From Pedobacter nutrimenti (GTDB lineage: Bacteria > Bacteroidota > Bacteroidia > Sphingobacteriales > Sphingobacteriaceae): a DNA stretch of 64,000 nt. Of the stretch, positions 51,401-60,994 are shown in pieces. The notes below the pieces were generated by a model. It saw nothing but the letters and a program-made list of their open reading frames with translations. It was not told the DNA's origin and made no database searches. Positions within the stretch are counted from its first letter, which is position 1, and every line of letters starts with the position of its first letter. The stretch is from NCBI RefSeq assembly GCF_003208655.1, contig NZ_QKLU01000002.1, forward strand, positions 622,285-686,284, given 5' to 3'. The position numbers and the translations under genes are program-made.

Positions 51401-52343
51401 TCGTGTCGCCCGGGTTCAGCAGCGCCATGGTTGCCGAAACGGTGGTCTCGGTTGGCCCGTAACTGTTAAAAAACAGACGGCCCGGCGCTGCCCATTTTTG
51501 AAGCACTTGTGGGGTGCAGGCCTCTCCACCGGCATTGATCAGCCGGATGGCCGGCAAGGGACTGTCCATAACCGCCAGCAGGCTGGGCACGGCATGTAAT
51601 ATGGTAATGCCTTCTTTTTTTAAGGTATTGCTCAGCTCGTCTATGGCTTTGGAGGTGGTGTTATCGGCCACCCAGATGCTGGCCCCGGCCAGGTAACTGA
51701 CCCAGGTTTCCTCACACCACATGTCAAATGACACCGAAAAACCCTGATATACCTTATCCTGTGGAAGGATGTTGAATAAAAATTGTTCCGCACGCACCAA
51801 ATGACAAATCTGACGGTGCGTAATGGGAATGCCTTTGGGTTTGCCGGTACTGCCAGAGGTATACAGGACATAAGCATCATCGTCCGGGAGCGGACCCGCA
51901 GGGATGCTGATGTTTTCTGCGGCTTCAGGCCGCTCGGGAACTTCCAGCTGCAGGCAATTGGTATTGAGCTGATGCTCAGCAAAGCAGGCGGCTGCGCCTA
52001 CTTCCTGCATCACCAGTTCTACCCGTTCGGAAGGCATTTCCCGGTCCAGGGGTACGTAGGCCGCTCCGGCTTTGATGATGCCCAGAATGGCGGCATGAAG
52101 CTTTAAGCCCCTGGGCCACCAAATGCCAACCTTATCGCCCCTTACAATTCCTTTTTCGGAAAGGAAGCCGGCAATGGCATCACTCCAACGGTCCAGCTGG
52201 GCATAGGAAAGGCTTTCTTCGCCAAAGGTTAGTGATGGCTCAGGTGCATATGTTTTTGCAGACTGCCGGAACAGGTCTGCGAGCGTTTCTTCAAGAAGGA
52301 TATCCGGTTTTACTGGTCCGGTAACAATACTGGCATGCACCAT
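48402..52343 (-). CDS. Pls/PosA-type single-module NRPS with membrane-embedded C-terminal repeats
   Basis: A 1313-residue protein. Residues ~1-500 are an adenylation domain: A3 YTSGSTGKPKG, A5 NSYGPTETT, A7 YRTGDAA, A8 GRLDDQIKLRGYRIELGEIE, A10 PRMPSGKVNRKALP. A carrier domain follows with its Ser near 551 (DLGGHSLLAA). The rest (~610-1313) is three repeats of two hydrophobic segments plus a soluble left-handed beta-helix-like part with hexapeptide features (SLGDHAYIGSSAVIGADAVV; IGDGAFVADAVVLGEADV; IGARTSVGARSII). No condensation or thioesterase domain is present. This order, with six membrane segments and three soluble parts, resembles epsilon-poly-lysine synthetase. My reading of the adenylation pocket is D-M-E-H-I-A-S-V-S-K; the acidic third residue would suit a basic amino acid. 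The product is unknown. Confidence 0.88.
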   Translation of the reverse strand: MVHASIVTGPVKPDILLEETLADLFRQSAKTYAPEPSLTFGEESLSYAQLDRWSDAIAGFLSEKGIVRGDKVGIWWPRGLKLHAAILGIIKAGAAYVPLDREMPSERVELVMQEVGAAACFAEHQLNTNCLQLEVPERPEAAENISIPAGPLPDDDAYVLYTSGSTGKPKGIPITHRQICHLVRAEQFLFNILPQDKVYQGFSVSFDMWCEETWVSYLAGASIWVADNTTSKAIDELSNTLKKEGITILHAVPSLLAVMDSPLPAIRLINAGGEACTPQVLQKWAAPGRLFFNSYGPTETTVSATMALLNPGDTITIGVPIANYNLAVVDEQFNPVPLGERGELVISGPGVSNGYVNLPQLTAEKFMAKPANLAQLPGDRIYRTGDAAVINADYSIDFQGRLDDQIKLRGYRIELGEIESRLNQIQGVSAAAVAVKKDSNDQDQLVGYIVPDGSLNLDDPLIRLELAKFLPPYMVPGTIAILKEMPRMPSGKVNRKALPVPESMLSLPADLSSETLDVNAPLKDRVLAMLRKTFPGREINEGLDFFNDLGGHSLLAAAFVSKLRNDCNIPHASLKDVYTQRPLSKLIEVWEEVPQQQQQKEKVFHEVPRLRFLLCWLAQSISLLFIYGLFAIQIFVPYLGYYYIREATESLTYGLLTALGLYCTLPPFFTTLSILLKWLVIGKMKEGDYPLWGTYYFRWWFVKTLQGLVPIQFMNGTPVYPVYLRLMGVKVAADAQLSSLTIGAEDLVSIGSDVSLSSQVVLNNAVVEDGLLKLRRISLGDHAYIGSSAVIGADAVVEAWGELQDLSYLPSGQKIGSGEVWKGSPAQLKEKKQPSELPQPLVITAARRRFYSLVFSFLLVIFPVIILLPLLPTILVLNAMDDAAPDYNFNYMMIVPVLAISYIILYALETIALTRLLQIGIKPGKHCIYSRFYVRKWLADQLMSLSLIVMHPIYATVFVAPFFRLLGAKVGKNTEISTASNVTHPLLEIGDGAFVADAVVLGEADVRGQQLILDKTIIENKSFVGNSALIPQGYHLPGDMLIGVLSTPPETAQLEASTAKDWFGSPAIALPRRQESNPFSDELTTKPSFLRKVARTVTEFVRIITPETAIICCSILFIAHGHDLLTKKPLWQILLLFPFYYLVIMGLPAFLVTVLFKWVFVGKYKVQQKPMWTWAVWKSEAITSTYEALSVPFLLEYLKGTPWLPLALRLLGVKTGKRVWMNTTDVTEFDMVSIGDDSALNEDCGPQTHLFEDRVMKVGHVKIGARTSVGARSIILYDTEVGNDVKLEALSLVMKGEVLAPGTSWIGSPVKPL

Positions 52344-52620
52344 AGATCGCTGTTATATCGTGGCACAAAATACAAAAAGCCGGCAGTTTTCATCAGGCTG
52401 TCGACTAAATGGGTGGAGTGCTCTAGTTTAATTCTATTGCTCTAATGTAACCATTTCCTGTATTATGAGCAAACAGTAGTTTTTAGGCATTTGACCGACA
52501 GGAAGATTTATTTACACCAGGCCTGGCTGTTAAGCGAATATGAAATTATGATGATGCTTTTTGAAACAGGTTTTCGGATGCTTTTATTGATTATCTTTAG
52601 GTACACCTACTCAATTACCT
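52344..52620. other. Divergent intergenic region before nuclease-inhibitor gene
   Basis: About 277 bases between the NRPS gene and the NuiA-like gene. A weak -7-like TATCTTTA lies at 52592-52599, 21 bases before the inhibitor ATG. I see nothing else. Confidence 0.4.
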
Positions 52621-53022
52621 ATGGATCAGGAACAGTTTTTTACCACATTACAAGCCCATCTGGATGGCTTATTGTATTTCAGTGAATCTGAAGCGCCCCT
52701 GCTTAGCGAAAAGCTCGGCCCCCTGGGGGAAGAAGAACTCCGGGCAAAAATTGCCTTGCAAAATGACAAGGACCCGCAGTCACTGAGCAGTATCGATCCG
52801 GCTGCTTTTTTTTCGGACATTCTGAACCAGGCAGACCCCGGTGACCGGGTTATTGTGGAAAATGCGCAGAAATTTGGAGAACTCTATACTTTTCTGAAAA
52901 ACAACTGCAGCAATCTGCAGGTGTTCCGTCTGGAAGGCGGGACCAGGGTCCCCATCATCATCACGGCAGTTCTTCCTGACCAGGATACATTGTCCCTTTC
53001 TACCTATGCGATAGAATCTTAA
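52621..53022 (+). CDS. Nuclease A inhibitor-like protein (NuiA family)
   Basis: A 133-residue acidic cytoplasmic protein. It resembles Anabaena NuiA, the protein inhibitor of the nuclease NucA: LDGLLYFSESEAP at residues 14-26, with Glu24 at the same number as the NuiA Glu that reaches the nuclease metal (as I recall it), then SIDPAAFFSDIL, FLKNNCSNLQVFRLEGG and a C-terminal LSLSTYAIES. There is no signal peptide, as expected for an inhibitor that protects the cytoplasm. It lies 23 bases before an exported nuclease of the same superfamily as NucA, so they are almost certainly a protector-enzyme pair. The length matches NuiA (135). Confidence 0.85.
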   Translation: MDQEQFFTTLQAHLDGLLYFSESEAPLLSEKLGPLGEEELRAKIALQNDKDPQSLSSIDPAAFFSDILNQADPGDRVIVENAQKFGELYTFLKNNCSNLQVFRLEGGTRVPIIITAVLPDQDTLSLSTYAIES

Positions 53023-53045
53023 TCCCCTAAATAAATCAAACCTTT

Positions 53046-54428
53046 ATGAATCGTTTCATCAGACAATTTAGTTTGGCCGGTATGCTTTGTCTTGCCCTGG
53101 CCTCCTGTAAAAAAGAAAGCCAGGTTGAACCTGTGGTTGTAGAAAACCAGCAGCGTCCTGCCGGTTTAAGCCTGGCCCAGGCCACGGCACAGCAAATTCT
53201 GAGCGAGAATTTTGAAAATGGCACCAAGGCCAGTTATGCTGCGGCTTCTGTAACGCTCGGCAGTGGTTCCTGGACCCTGGACGATGCGCTGATTGGCAAC
53301 AGTGCTGCGGATGCAAAGTCGGGCAGCAAATCTGTTCGCATCAGAAATACGGGATCGGTTTCCATGGATTTTAATGTCAATGCAGGCTCGGGCACAACGG
53401 TCACCTTAAACCATGCAGTCTATGGTTCAGATGGAAGTTCCACCTGGCAGCTTTGGGTATCTGCCGATGGTGGAAGTACCTATGCACAGGTTGGGGCAAC
53501 AGTAAGCAGCTCTTCCACCAGTTTACAGCAGGCCAGTTTCCAGTTGACCCAAACCGGGAACATCCGTATCGCTGTCCGTAAAGTTTCGGGCGGAAGCAAC
53601 CGCATCAATATTGATGATGTGCTCATCAGTACCGGTGATGTGGTCACCCCTCCCGGAGGCGGGGGCACTGTACCGGGTGACGACAACAATTTATTGCTGG
53701 GCAATCCCAGCGGAGCGGTGGCCAATGTCACTTCTGCCAACAATTACCTGATGGACAAGCCTTATTATGCCGTATCTTATAACCGCGACAGGGGTACACC
53801 AAACTGGGTGAGCTGGCACATTCAGTCTTCCGACCTGGGTACTGCTTCCCGTTCCAATGACTTCAGGGCCGACACCAGCCTGCCTTCGGGATGGTACCAG
53901 GTACAAAGCAGCAGTTATTCGGGTTCTGGTTTTGACCGTGGGCACAACTGCCCTTCTGGAGACCGCACTTCTACGACTACAGCAAATTCTGCCACTTTTT
54001 TAATGACCAATATGATTCCTCAGGCACCAAACAACAACCAGCAGACCTGGGCCAATCTGGAAAACTACACCCGTTCGCTGGTTACAGCAGGAAATGAGGT
54101 GTATGTGATTTGCGGTTCTTACGGAACCGGAGGTACGGGCTCCAATGGCGGGGTAACCACGACCGTTGACAATGGCAACGTAACGGTGCCTTCCAATGTC
54201 TGGAAAATTATTGTGGTGTTGCCCAATGGAAACAATGACCTGAGCCGCATCAGCAGCAGCACACGTGTCATTACAGTCAATACGCCAAATACCAATTCCA
54301 TTAACCAGGACTGGAAAACCTACAGGACTTCGGTAAATGCCATTGAAACGGCAACAGGCTATAATTTCTTTGCAAATGTTCCGGCATCGGTGCGTACCGC
54401 GCTGAAACAGAATGTAGACAACCAATAA
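53046..54428 (+). CDS. Secreted lipoprotein DNA/RNA non-specific endonuclease (DRGH family)
   Basis: A 460-residue exported nuclease. Signal and lipobox MNRFIRQFSLAGMLCLALASC put the acylated Cys at residue 21. A beta-sandwich domain (about 50-195; SENFENGTKASYAAASV, RINIDDVLIS) and a Gly/Pro linker (VTPPGGGGTVPG) precede the nuclease domain (about 215-455). The catalytic motif is DRGHNCPSGDRT with its His as general base, followed by the metal-binding Asn/Glu stretch MTNMIPQAPNNNQQTWANLE. It should degrade nucleic acids outside the cell or in the periplasm, for nutrient scavenging or matrix turnover. The adjacent upstream gene is a NuiA-like inhibitor. Confidence 0.92.
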   Translation: MNRFIRQFSLAGMLCLALASCKKESQVEPVVVENQQRPAGLSLAQATAQQILSENFENGTKASYAAASVTLGSGSWTLDDALIGNSAADAKSGSKSVRIRNTGSVSMDFNVNAGSGTTVTLNHAVYGSDGSSTWQLWVSADGGSTYAQVGATVSSSSTSLQQASFQLTQTGNIRIAVRKVSGGSNRINIDDVLISTGDVVTPPGGGGTVPGDDNNLLLGNPSGAVANVTSANNYLMDKPYYAVSYNRDRGTPNWVSWHIQSSDLGTASRSNDFRADTSLPSGWYQVQSSSYSGSGFDRGHNCPSGDRTSTTTANSATFLMTNMIPQAPNNNQQTWANLENYTRSLVTAGNEVYVICGSYGTGGTGSNGGVTTTVDNGNVTVPSNVWKIIVVLPNGNNDLSRISSSTRVITVNTPNTNSINQDWKTYRTSVNAIETATGYNFFANVPASVRTALKQNVDNQ

Positions 54429-54440
54429 AAACAGTATCCA

Positions 54441-54479
54441 AAAAAAAGCCTCCGCTGAAGTCCAGCGGAGGCTTTTTTT
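54441..54479. terminator. Bidirectional terminator between the nuclease and purD
   Basis: GCCTCCGCTG (54448-54457) pairs with CAGCGGAGGC (54463-54472) with a flanking A-run and T-run. It serves both convergent genes. Confidence 0.92.
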
Positions 54480-54493
54480 ATGGGTGAGGGCAC

Positions 54494-55765
54494 TTACATC
54501 AGGTCGAAACCAATGTCTTCCCTGAAGTATTTTCCATCAAAATAAATTCTTGCGGCGTCGGCTGTGGCACTTTGCAGGGCTTCAAACTGACTGTCCTGCA
54601 GGCTGCTGATGGCCAAAACCCTTCCGCCATTGCTTTTGATCACGCTGTTTTCGGCAATGGTGCCGGCGTGGAAAGCGGTGGAACGGCGGATGTTCTCCAA
54701 ACCGGTAATGGTTTTCCCTTTTTCATAATCACCAGGGTAGCCACCGGCAACAATCATGACGGTTGCTGCATGTTTGGGACTGATGTTCATTTTAACGGCT
54801 TTTAATTTCTTGCCTGCGGTGGCCAGGAAAAGTTCTACCAGGTCATTTTCAATCCTTGGGATGACACTTTCTGTTTCCGGATCGCCCATGCGGCAATTGT
54901 ATTCAATAACAAAAGGTTTTTCGCCCACTTTGATCAGGCCGAAGAAAATAAACCCGGTATAGTCAATGTTATCTTTTTTCAGGCCCTGTACGGTTGGGAC
55001 AATGATGTCTTTTTCCACTTCGTCCAGGAAAGCTTTGGTGGCAAAAGGAACTGGTGAAACAGAGCCCATACCTCCGGTATTTAAACCTGTGTCGCCTTGC
55101 CCGATGCGTTTATAGTCTTTTGCTTCCGGCAGGATCACATAGTTTTCTCCGTCTGTGAGTACAAAGACCGACAGTTCTATCCCGCTTAAAAATTCTTCGA
55201 CCACAACGGTTGTTCCGGCCTCACCGAATTTCCCGCTGAGCATCAGTTTCAGTTCCTGCTGTGCTTCATCGTGGTTCTCCAGAATCAGGACCCCTTTTCC
55301 TGCGGCCAGACCATCTGCTTTAAGCACAATGGGAAGGGCGTGGTTTTGCAAGTAGGTTAAGCCTTCTTCCAGGTTTTCTTTGGTAAAGGACCGGGAGGCT
55401 GCTGTAGGAATGCCATGACGTTGCATGAACTGTTTGGAGAAATCCTTGCTCCCCTCCAGAATGGCCCCTTCTTTTTTTGGCCCGATCACCGGAATGGCGG
55501 CCAGGTCCGGGTCTTCCAGAAAAAAGTCATGGATACCTTTTACTAAAGGTTCTTCCGGGCCAACCACCACCAGTTCGATGTTTTCTTTCAGGACCAGGTC
55601 TTTCACCGCCTGAAAATTATTGGGGTTAAGGTTGATGTTTTTTCCGTAGGCAGCTGTTCCGCCATTTCCGGGTGCAATGAACAGCTGGGTTTTTAAAGGA
55701 GACTGGCTCATTTTCCAGGCCAGGGCACTTTCTCTTCCGCCAGAACCTAATAGTAAGATATTCAT
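54494..55765 (-). CDS. purD: Phosphoribosylamine-glycine ligase
   Basis: A 423-residue ATP-grasp enzyme of purine synthesis (PRA + glycine to GAR). Family blocks: MNILLLGSGGRESALAWK, VVGPEEPLVKGI, LPIVLKADGLAAGKGV, the ATP-grasp metal/phosphate segment and FVIEYNCRMGDPETES near the C-terminal half. Length is normal. A good promoter match is found 57-90 bases upstream. Confidence 0.97.
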   Translation of the reverse strand: MNILLLGSGGRESALAWKMSQSPLKTQLFIAPGNGGTAAYGKNINLNPNNFQAVKDLVLKENIELVVVGPEEPLVKGIHDFFLEDPDLAAIPVIGPKKEGAILEGSKDFSKQFMQRHGIPTAASRSFTKENLEEGLTYLQNHALPIVLKADGLAAGKGVLILENHDEAQQELKLMLSGKFGEAGTTVVVEEFLSGIELSVFVLTDGENYVILPEAKDYKRIGQGDTGLNTGGMGSVSPVPFATKAFLDEVEKDIIVPTVQGLKKDNIDYTGFIFFGLIKVGEKPFVIEYNCRMGDPETESVIPRIENDLVELFLATAGKKLKAVKMNISPKHAATVMIVAGGYPGDYEKGKTITGLENIRRSTAFHAGTIAENSVIKSNGGRVLAISSLQDSQFEALQSATADAARIYFDGKYFREDIGFDLM

Positions 55766-55821
55766 CTTGTTTGTGCTTTGTTTTTATGTTACAGACAGAA
55801 CCGGATGTTCTGTTCCTGGGG

Positions 55822-55855
55822 CAAAGATAAAATAAAACGGCTGCGCGGGAGCAAA
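55822..55855 (-). promoter_or_regulatory. Promoter of purD
   Basis: On the minus strand, TTTG (55855-55852) and TATCTTTG (55829-55822) are separated by 22 bases, a good match to the Bacteroidota TTTG-N19-22-TAnnTTTG pattern. The purD ATG is 57 bases further on. Confidence 0.6.
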
Positions 55856-55971
55856 GTACAGGATATTTTGTAATTTTAGCGCCCGACGACTGCCAATCTG
55901 GCTTATCCGCTGATATGGCTTGGTTGTTGTAAATTGATGATTTTAAAATAAATAAACACAAGCATAAAGAG

Positions 55972-58900
55972 ATGTTAGGATTTTTAACCAAGGTATTTGG
56001 AAGCAAATCAGAAAGAGATATTAAAGCCATACAGCCTATCGTAATCAAAATAAACGAGGAATACGCTAAGCTGTCTGCTTTATCTAATGATGAACTACGT
56101 GATAAAACGGTCTATTTTAAAGATGTTATAGCCAAAGCTTTAGCAGATATCGATGGCAGGATCAGTGGTCTGAAAACAGACGCAGAAAGCCAGAGTTTGT
56201 CTTTGCCTGAAAAAACGGCATTGTACGATCAGATCGATGCCCTGATCAAAGACCGCGATAAAGAACTGGAAGTGGTGCTGCTGGATATTTTGCCACAGGC
56301 CTTTGCAGTGGTTAAAGAAACTTCAAGACGTTTTTCTGAAAATGCTTTCCTGGAAGTGACCGCCAGTCCTTTTGACAGGGATTATGCTGCACGTAAAAAT
56401 AACGTGAAAATTGAGGGTGATAAAGCCCTGTGGGCCAACCACTGGGATGCTGCCGGTAATGAGGTGCTCTGGAACATGGTACATTATGATGTACAGCTGA
56501 TTGGTGGTATTGTATTGCACAGCGGTAAAATTGCCGAAATGGCAACGGGTGAGGGTAAAACCCTGGTCAGTACCCTGCCTGCCTACCTGAATGCCCTTGC
56601 CGGACAGGGTGTACACATCGTTACGGTCAATGATTACCTTGCACGACGTGACTCTGAATGGAATGGCCCTTTGTTTGAGTTTCATGGGTTAACCGTGGAC
56701 TGTATCGACAGGCATGAACCGAACTCACCGGAAAGAAGAAAAGCTTACCTGGCAGATATTACTTACGGAACAAATAATGAATTTGGCTTTGATTACCTGC
56801 GTGACAATATGGCGCAGGCACCGGATCAGCTGGTACAGCGTAAGCTGCACTTTGCCATGGTGGATGAGGTCGATTCGGTTTTAATTGATGATGCGCGTAC
56901 CCCGCTGATCATTTCAGGTCCGGTTCCTTTTGGGGACCAGCACGAATTCCATGAATTGAAACCAAGGATAGAGCGTTTGGTGAATGCGCAGAAAGAGTAT
57001 GTGACCAAAGCTTTAAATGAAGCAAAAAAATTAATTAACGATGGTAAAACCGGAACCGAAGAAGGTGAAGGTGGTTTGGCCTTGTTGAGGGCGCACCGTG
57101 GTTTGCCAAAAAATAAAGCACTGATTAAGTTTTTAAGTGAGGGTAGTGTAAAACAAACCTTATTGAAAACCGAAAATCACTATATGGCCGATCAGTCCAA
57201 GAATATGCCAAAGGTAGATTCTGAACTGTTCTTTTATATTGATGAAAAAAACAATCAGGTGGAACTGACAGAAAAAGGGATTGAACTGATCACTAAATCA
57301 GGTGAAGATCCTCATTTCTTTGTTTTACCGGATGTAGGTACCGAAATCGCCGATATTGAAAAATCTGCTTTAAGCAGTGAAGAAAAGATTGCGAAAAAAG
57401 ATGAGCTGATGCGGGATTACTCCATCAAAGCAGAACGCATCCACTCGGTGAACCAGTTGCTTAAAGCCTATACTTTGTTTGAAATTGATGTGGAATACAT
57501 TATCGATGAAGGCAAAATTAAAATTGTAGATGAGCAGACCGGCCGTATTATGGATGGCCGCCGGTATTCAGACGGATTGCACCAGGCCATTGAAGCGAAG
57601 GAAAATGTAAAGGTGGAAGACGCTTCCCAGACTTATGCAACCGTTACCCTGCAGAATTACTTCAGGATGTACCATAAGCTTTGCGGTATGACCGGTACAG
57701 CGACAACTGAATCTGGAGAGTTCTGGTCTATTTATAAACTGGATGTGGTGGAAATTCCAACCAACCGGACCATTTCCAGGAAAGATCATCAGGATTACGT
57801 ATACCGGACCATCCGTGAAAAATACAATGCGGTCGCCGAAGAAATTGTTCAGCTGACCCAGGCCGGAAGACCTGTACTGGTGGGTACCACTTCGGTAGAG
57901 ATTTCGGAGTTGCTCAGCCGGATGCTGAAACTTCGCGGCATTAAACACAATGTACTGAACGCGAAGATGCACCAGAAAGAGGCAGATATCGTTGCAGAGG
58001 CCGGACAGGCTGGTCAGGTAACCATTGCGACGAATATGGCCGGACGTGGTACGGATATTAAATTGGGCCCTGGCGTAAAAGAAGCCGGTGGTTTGGCCAT
58101 CGTAGGTACAGAACGCCATGAATCGCGTCGTGTAGACCGTCAGTTGCGTGGTCGTGCGGGCCGTCAGGGAGATCCGGGTTCATCCCAGTTCTTTGTTTCC
58201 CTGGAAGATAACCTGATGAGGTTATTTGGTTCGGAACGTATTTCCAACATCATGGTGAGAATGGGTATCGAAGACGGAGAGGTGATCCAGCATTCTATGA
58301 TTACCAAATCTATTGAGCGTGCACAGAAAAAAGTAGAGGAAAACAACTTTGGGATCCGTAAACGTTTGCTGGAGTATGATGACGTGATGAACTCCCAGCG
58401 TTCTGTGATTTATGCCAAACGTAAAAATGCTTTATTTGGCGAGCGTCTGGATGTGGACATGAACAATATGGTGTTTGATGTGGCCGAAGACATTGCTACT
58501 GAATATAAAGAAGAAGGAAATTACGAAGGCTTCAAACTGGAAGTCATTAAAAATTTCTCTTTGGATACTTCTATTTCCGAGCAGGAATTCAGCTCCAAAA
58601 ATATCCACCAGATTACCGATAAGTTGTTTGAAGAAGCAGCGACTTTCTACAGCAGAAAATCGGATGCCATTATCCAGCAGGCCATGCCGGTATTGAACCA
58701 GGTTTATGAAGAACGTGGTCAGCACATTGAGCAGATTGTCATTCCTTTTACAGACGGATTGCGCAGCATACAGGTGCCGGTAGGTTTAAAACTGGCCATC
58801 GATAACAATGGCCGTGAGGTGACCAAATCATTTGAGAAAACAATAGTCCTTGGCCTGATCGATGAGTCGTGGAAAGAACATTTGCGCGAAATGGATGAAT

Positions 58901-59280
58901 TGAAACAATCGGTACAGAATGCAGTTTACGAGCAAAAAGATCCATTGGTGATTTATAAAATGGAGGCCTTTAACTTGTTTAAAAATATGCTGAACGCTGT
59001 AAATAAAGAAGTGGTGAGCTTCCTGTATAAAGGTGGTATTCCAATTCACCAGGAAGCAGATGACCTTCGGGAAGCACAGGCACCTAAATCCGCACCCAGC
59101 AGACTGAAAATGTCTAAACCTGAGTTTCATCAGGCCACAGATGAAGGCATGGTGATGGAGGATACCCGTGAACAGGTTCCTCAGCAACCGGTACGCAAAG
59201 AGGTGACCATCGGAAGAAACGAACCTTGTCCTTGCGGAAGCGGCAAAAAATACAAGAATTGCCATGGTGCAGGATTGTAA
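55972..59280 (+). CDS. secA: Protein translocase ATPase SecA
   Basis: A 1102-residue motor of the general secretion pathway. Motor motifs: Walker [11 protein letters not shown], Walker B-like [23 protein letters not shown] loop insertion, [14 protein letters not shown] and [15 protein letters not shown]. The C-terminal zinc tail is [16 protein letters not shown]. It is longer than the E. coli protein (about 900) as usual in Bacteroidota, because of inserts. The terminator hairpin follows 17 bases after the stop. Confidence 0.98.
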   Translation: MLGFLTKVFGSKSERDIKAIQPIVIKINEEYAKLSALSNDELRDKTVYFKDVIAKALADIDGRISGLKTDAESQSLSLPEKTALYDQIDALIKDRDKELEVVLLDILPQAFAVVKETSRRFSENAFLEVTASPFDRDYAARKNNVKIEGDKALWANHWDAAGNEVLWNMVHYDVQLIGGIVLHSGKIAEMATGEGKTLVSTLPAYLNALAGQGVHIVTVNDYLARRDSEWNGPLFEFHGLTVDCIDRHEPNSPERRKAYLADITYGTNNEFGFDYLRDNMAQAPDQLVQRKLHFAMVDEVDSVLIDDARTPLIISGPVPFGDQHEFHELKPRIERLVNAQKEYVTKALNEAKKLINDGKTGTEEGEGGLALLRAHRGLPKNKALIKFLSEGSVKQTLLKTENHYMADQSKNMPKVDSELFFYIDEKNNQVELTEKGIELITKSGEDPHFFVLPDVGTEIADIEKSALSSEEKIAKKDELMRDYSIKAERIHSVNQLLKAYTLFEIDVEYIIDEGKIKIVDEQTGRIMDGRRYSDGLHQAIEAKENVKVEDASQTYATVTLQNYFRMYHKLCGMTGTATTESGEFWSIYKLDVVEIPTNRTISRKDHQDYVYRTIREKYNAVAEEIVQLTQAGRPVLVGTTSVEISELLSRMLKLRGIKHNVLNAKMHQKEADIVAEAGQAGQVTIATNMAGRGTDIKLGPGVKEAGGLAIVGTERHESRRVDRQLRGRAGRQGDPGSSQFFVSLEDNLMRLFGSERISNIMVRMGIEDGEVIQHSMITKSIERAQKKVEENNFGIRKRLLEYDDVMNSQRSVIYAKRKNALFGERLDVDMNNMVFDVAEDIATEYKEEGNYEGFKLEVIKNFSLDTSISEQEFSSKNIHQITDKLFEEAATFYSRKSDAIIQQAMPVLNQVYEERGQHIEQIVIPFTDGLRSIQVPVGLKLAIDNNGREVTKSFEKTIVLGLIDESWKEHLREMDELKQSVQNAVYEQKDPLVIYKMEAFNLFKNMLNAVNKEVVSFLYKGGIPIHQEADDLREAQAPKSAPSRLKMSKPEFHQATDEGMVMEDTREQVPQQPVRKEVTIGRNEPCPCGSGKKYKNCHGAGL

Positions 59281-59296
59281 TTTGTAATAAACATTT

Positions 59297-59335
59297 AGAA
59301 TGCCGAATTTTGCGAGAAGTTCGGCATTCTTTTTT
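59297..59335 (+). terminator. Terminator after secA
   Basis: AGAATGCCGAA (59297-59307) pairs with TTCGGCATTCT (59320-59330), followed by TTTTT. Confidence 0.92.
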
Positions 59336-59366
59336 AAGCCCAATTTTAAATATCAAGGCCTTTTCC

Positions 59367-59810
59367 ATGAAAAAACTCCTGACCTGTATTTTCTTTTCTG
59401 TTGTTTGTGCCGGGGGCTTTGCACAGACAAAGGGAACAGTGACCGTGGTAAAAGATCCCTTAATTGACAGCCTGATCGAAAAACGGCTGGAACTGAGTAA
59501 AAAAACAGCACCTTCCACCGTTAAACGTGGCGGTGCCCTGGTGGCACAGATGGGCTTCCGGGTACAGGTTTTTTATGGATCCGACAGAAGACAGACTTTC
59601 CGGGAACAGGCCAGGTTTAAAGCGGCCTATCCAAAACTGAATACATACATCACATATAAGGAGCCTAATTATTACCTGAGGGTGGGCGATTTCAGGACAC
59701 GCCTGGAAGCGCAGCGCCTGATGAATGAATTGCGGAAAAGTTTTCCGACTTTGTTCATCTTCAGGGAAAAGATCAATGCACCTGCCTTAGATTCTAACAA
59801 TAATGATTAA
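59367..59810 (+). CDS. SPOR-domain periplasmic protein
   Basis: About 147 residues. Signal peptide (about 1-20, GFAQ) followed by a short linker and a C-terminal SPOR domain (about 62-135; GFRVQVFYGSDRRQTFREQARF, YYLRVGDFRTRLEAQRLMNEL). SPOR domains bind denuded glycan strands of peptidoglycan at sites of cell division or remodelling. The open frame extends upstream to 59226 inside secA, but the ATG at 59367 begins the signal peptide and lies after the secA terminator, so it is the start. The next gene overlaps its end by eight bases. Confidence 0.88.
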   Translation: MKKLLTCIFFSVVCAGGFAQTKGTVTVVKDPLIDSLIEKRLELSKKTAPSTVKRGGALVAQMGFRVQVFYGSDRRQTFREQARFKAAYPKLNTYITYKEPNYYLRVGDFRTRLEAQRLMNELRKSFPTLFIFREKINAPALDSNNND

Positions 59811-60987
59811 AGAAAAAATCCAGGAACTCGCTGCCGGTATTTTTGAGCAGGTGGTTTCTTTCCGTCACCATATACACGCCCATCCTGAACTCTCTTTTAA
59901 AGAGTTTGAAACTTCATTGTTTATTCAAAAACAACTGGGAGCCTGGGGGATTTCATTTACCACCATGGCCAATACAGGTGTAGTCGGGCTGATCAAAGGA
60001 GATTTGCCCTCGGAGGAAGTCATTGCCCTTCGTGCAGATATTGATGCTTTGCCCATACATGAGGCGACCAGCAAACCTTATACGTCTAAGAATAAAGGCG
60101 TCATGCATGCCTGTGGGCATGATGTCCATACCTCTTCTTTACTCGGTACAGCTTATATCCTGAACCAGATGAAAGCTTCTTTTGGCGGAACCATTAAACT
60201 GATTTTCCAGCCGGGCGAAGAAGTTTTGCCAGGTGGGGCCAGTATTATGATCAAAGAAGGGGTGCTGGAAAATCCAAAGCCTTCCAATATTATCGGACAG
60301 CACGTTATGCCATTTATCGATGCCGGAAAAGTGGGTTTCCGCTCGGGAATTTATATGGCCTCTACGGATGAACTTTATGTTACCGTGACCGGAAAAGGCG
60401 GACATGGTGCCCAACCGCATCAAAATATAGACCCTGTACTGATTACTTCCCATATTATTGTTGCCCTGCAGCAGATTGTAAGCAGAAATGCAGATCCGCG
60501 TTTGCCTTCGGTGCTTTCCTTTGGCAAAGTGATTGCCAACGGCGCTACAAATATCATCCCGAACGAAGTTAAACTGGAAGGGACTTTCAGGACCCTGAAC
60601 GAAGAATGGCGCCAGGAAGCAAAAAGGCTGATGAAAAAAATGGCTGAGGGTATTGCAGAAAGTATGGGCGGAAGCTGTGAGTTTAAGATCATGAACGGTT
60701 ATCCTTACCTGATCAATGAGCCCCAGCTGACCGACAGCACCCGTGCCCTTGCGGAAGATTATCTGGGCAAGGAAAATGTACTGGACCTGGACATCTGGAT
60801 GGCTGCTGAAGATTTTGCTTATTATTCCCAGGTAACCAACGCCTGCTTTTACAGGCTGGGAACTGGAAATGCAGCAAAACAGGCGACCTATTCCGTTCAT
60901 CACCCCAATTTTGATATCGACGAGGACGCGCTGAAAAGTTCTACAGGTTTAATGGCCTATATTGCACTCAAGCAACTGGGCAATTAA
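59803..60987 (+). CDS. M20-family metallo-amidohydrolase
   Basis: A 394-residue cytoplasmic enzyme of the amidohydrolase branch (like hippurate or N-acyl-amino acid hydrolases). Zinc-binding motifs: MHACGHDVHTSSLLG (His and Asp), FQPGEE (Glu), IGQHVMP and WMAAEDFAYYSQ near the C-terminal end. The middle lid domain has GKGGHGAQPHQNIDPV. The substrate is unknown; N-acyl amino acids or acylated dipeptides are plausible. It starts inside the SPOR gene by eight bases and is followed by an exported unknown protein, so the three may be one operon. Confidence 0.93.
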   Translation: MIKEKIQELAAGIFEQVVSFRHHIHAHPELSFKEFETSLFIQKQLGAWGISFTTMANTGVVGLIKGDLPSEEVIALRADIDALPIHEATSKPYTSKNKGVMHACGHDVHTSSLLGTAYILNQMKASFGGTIKLIFQPGEEVLPGGASIMIKEGVLENPKPSNIIGQHVMPFIDAGKVGFRSGIYMASTDELYVTVTGKGGHGAQPHQNIDPVLITSHIIVALQQIVSRNADPRLPSVLSFGKVIANGATNIIPNEVKLEGTFRTLNEEWRQEAKRLMKKMAEGIAESMGGSCEFKIMNGYPYLINEPQLTDSTRALAEDYLGKENVLDLDIWMAAEDFAYYSQVTNACFYRLGTGNAAKQATYSVHHPNFDIDEDALKSSTGLMAYIALKQLGN

Positions 60988-60994
60988 ATTAGGC

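Noticed and set aside
52621..54428. Toxin-antitoxin system
   Set aside because: The nuclease is exported by a lipoprotein signal and the inhibitor stays in the cytoplasm, so the pair looks like self-protection during secretion rather than a classic toxin-antitoxin system.
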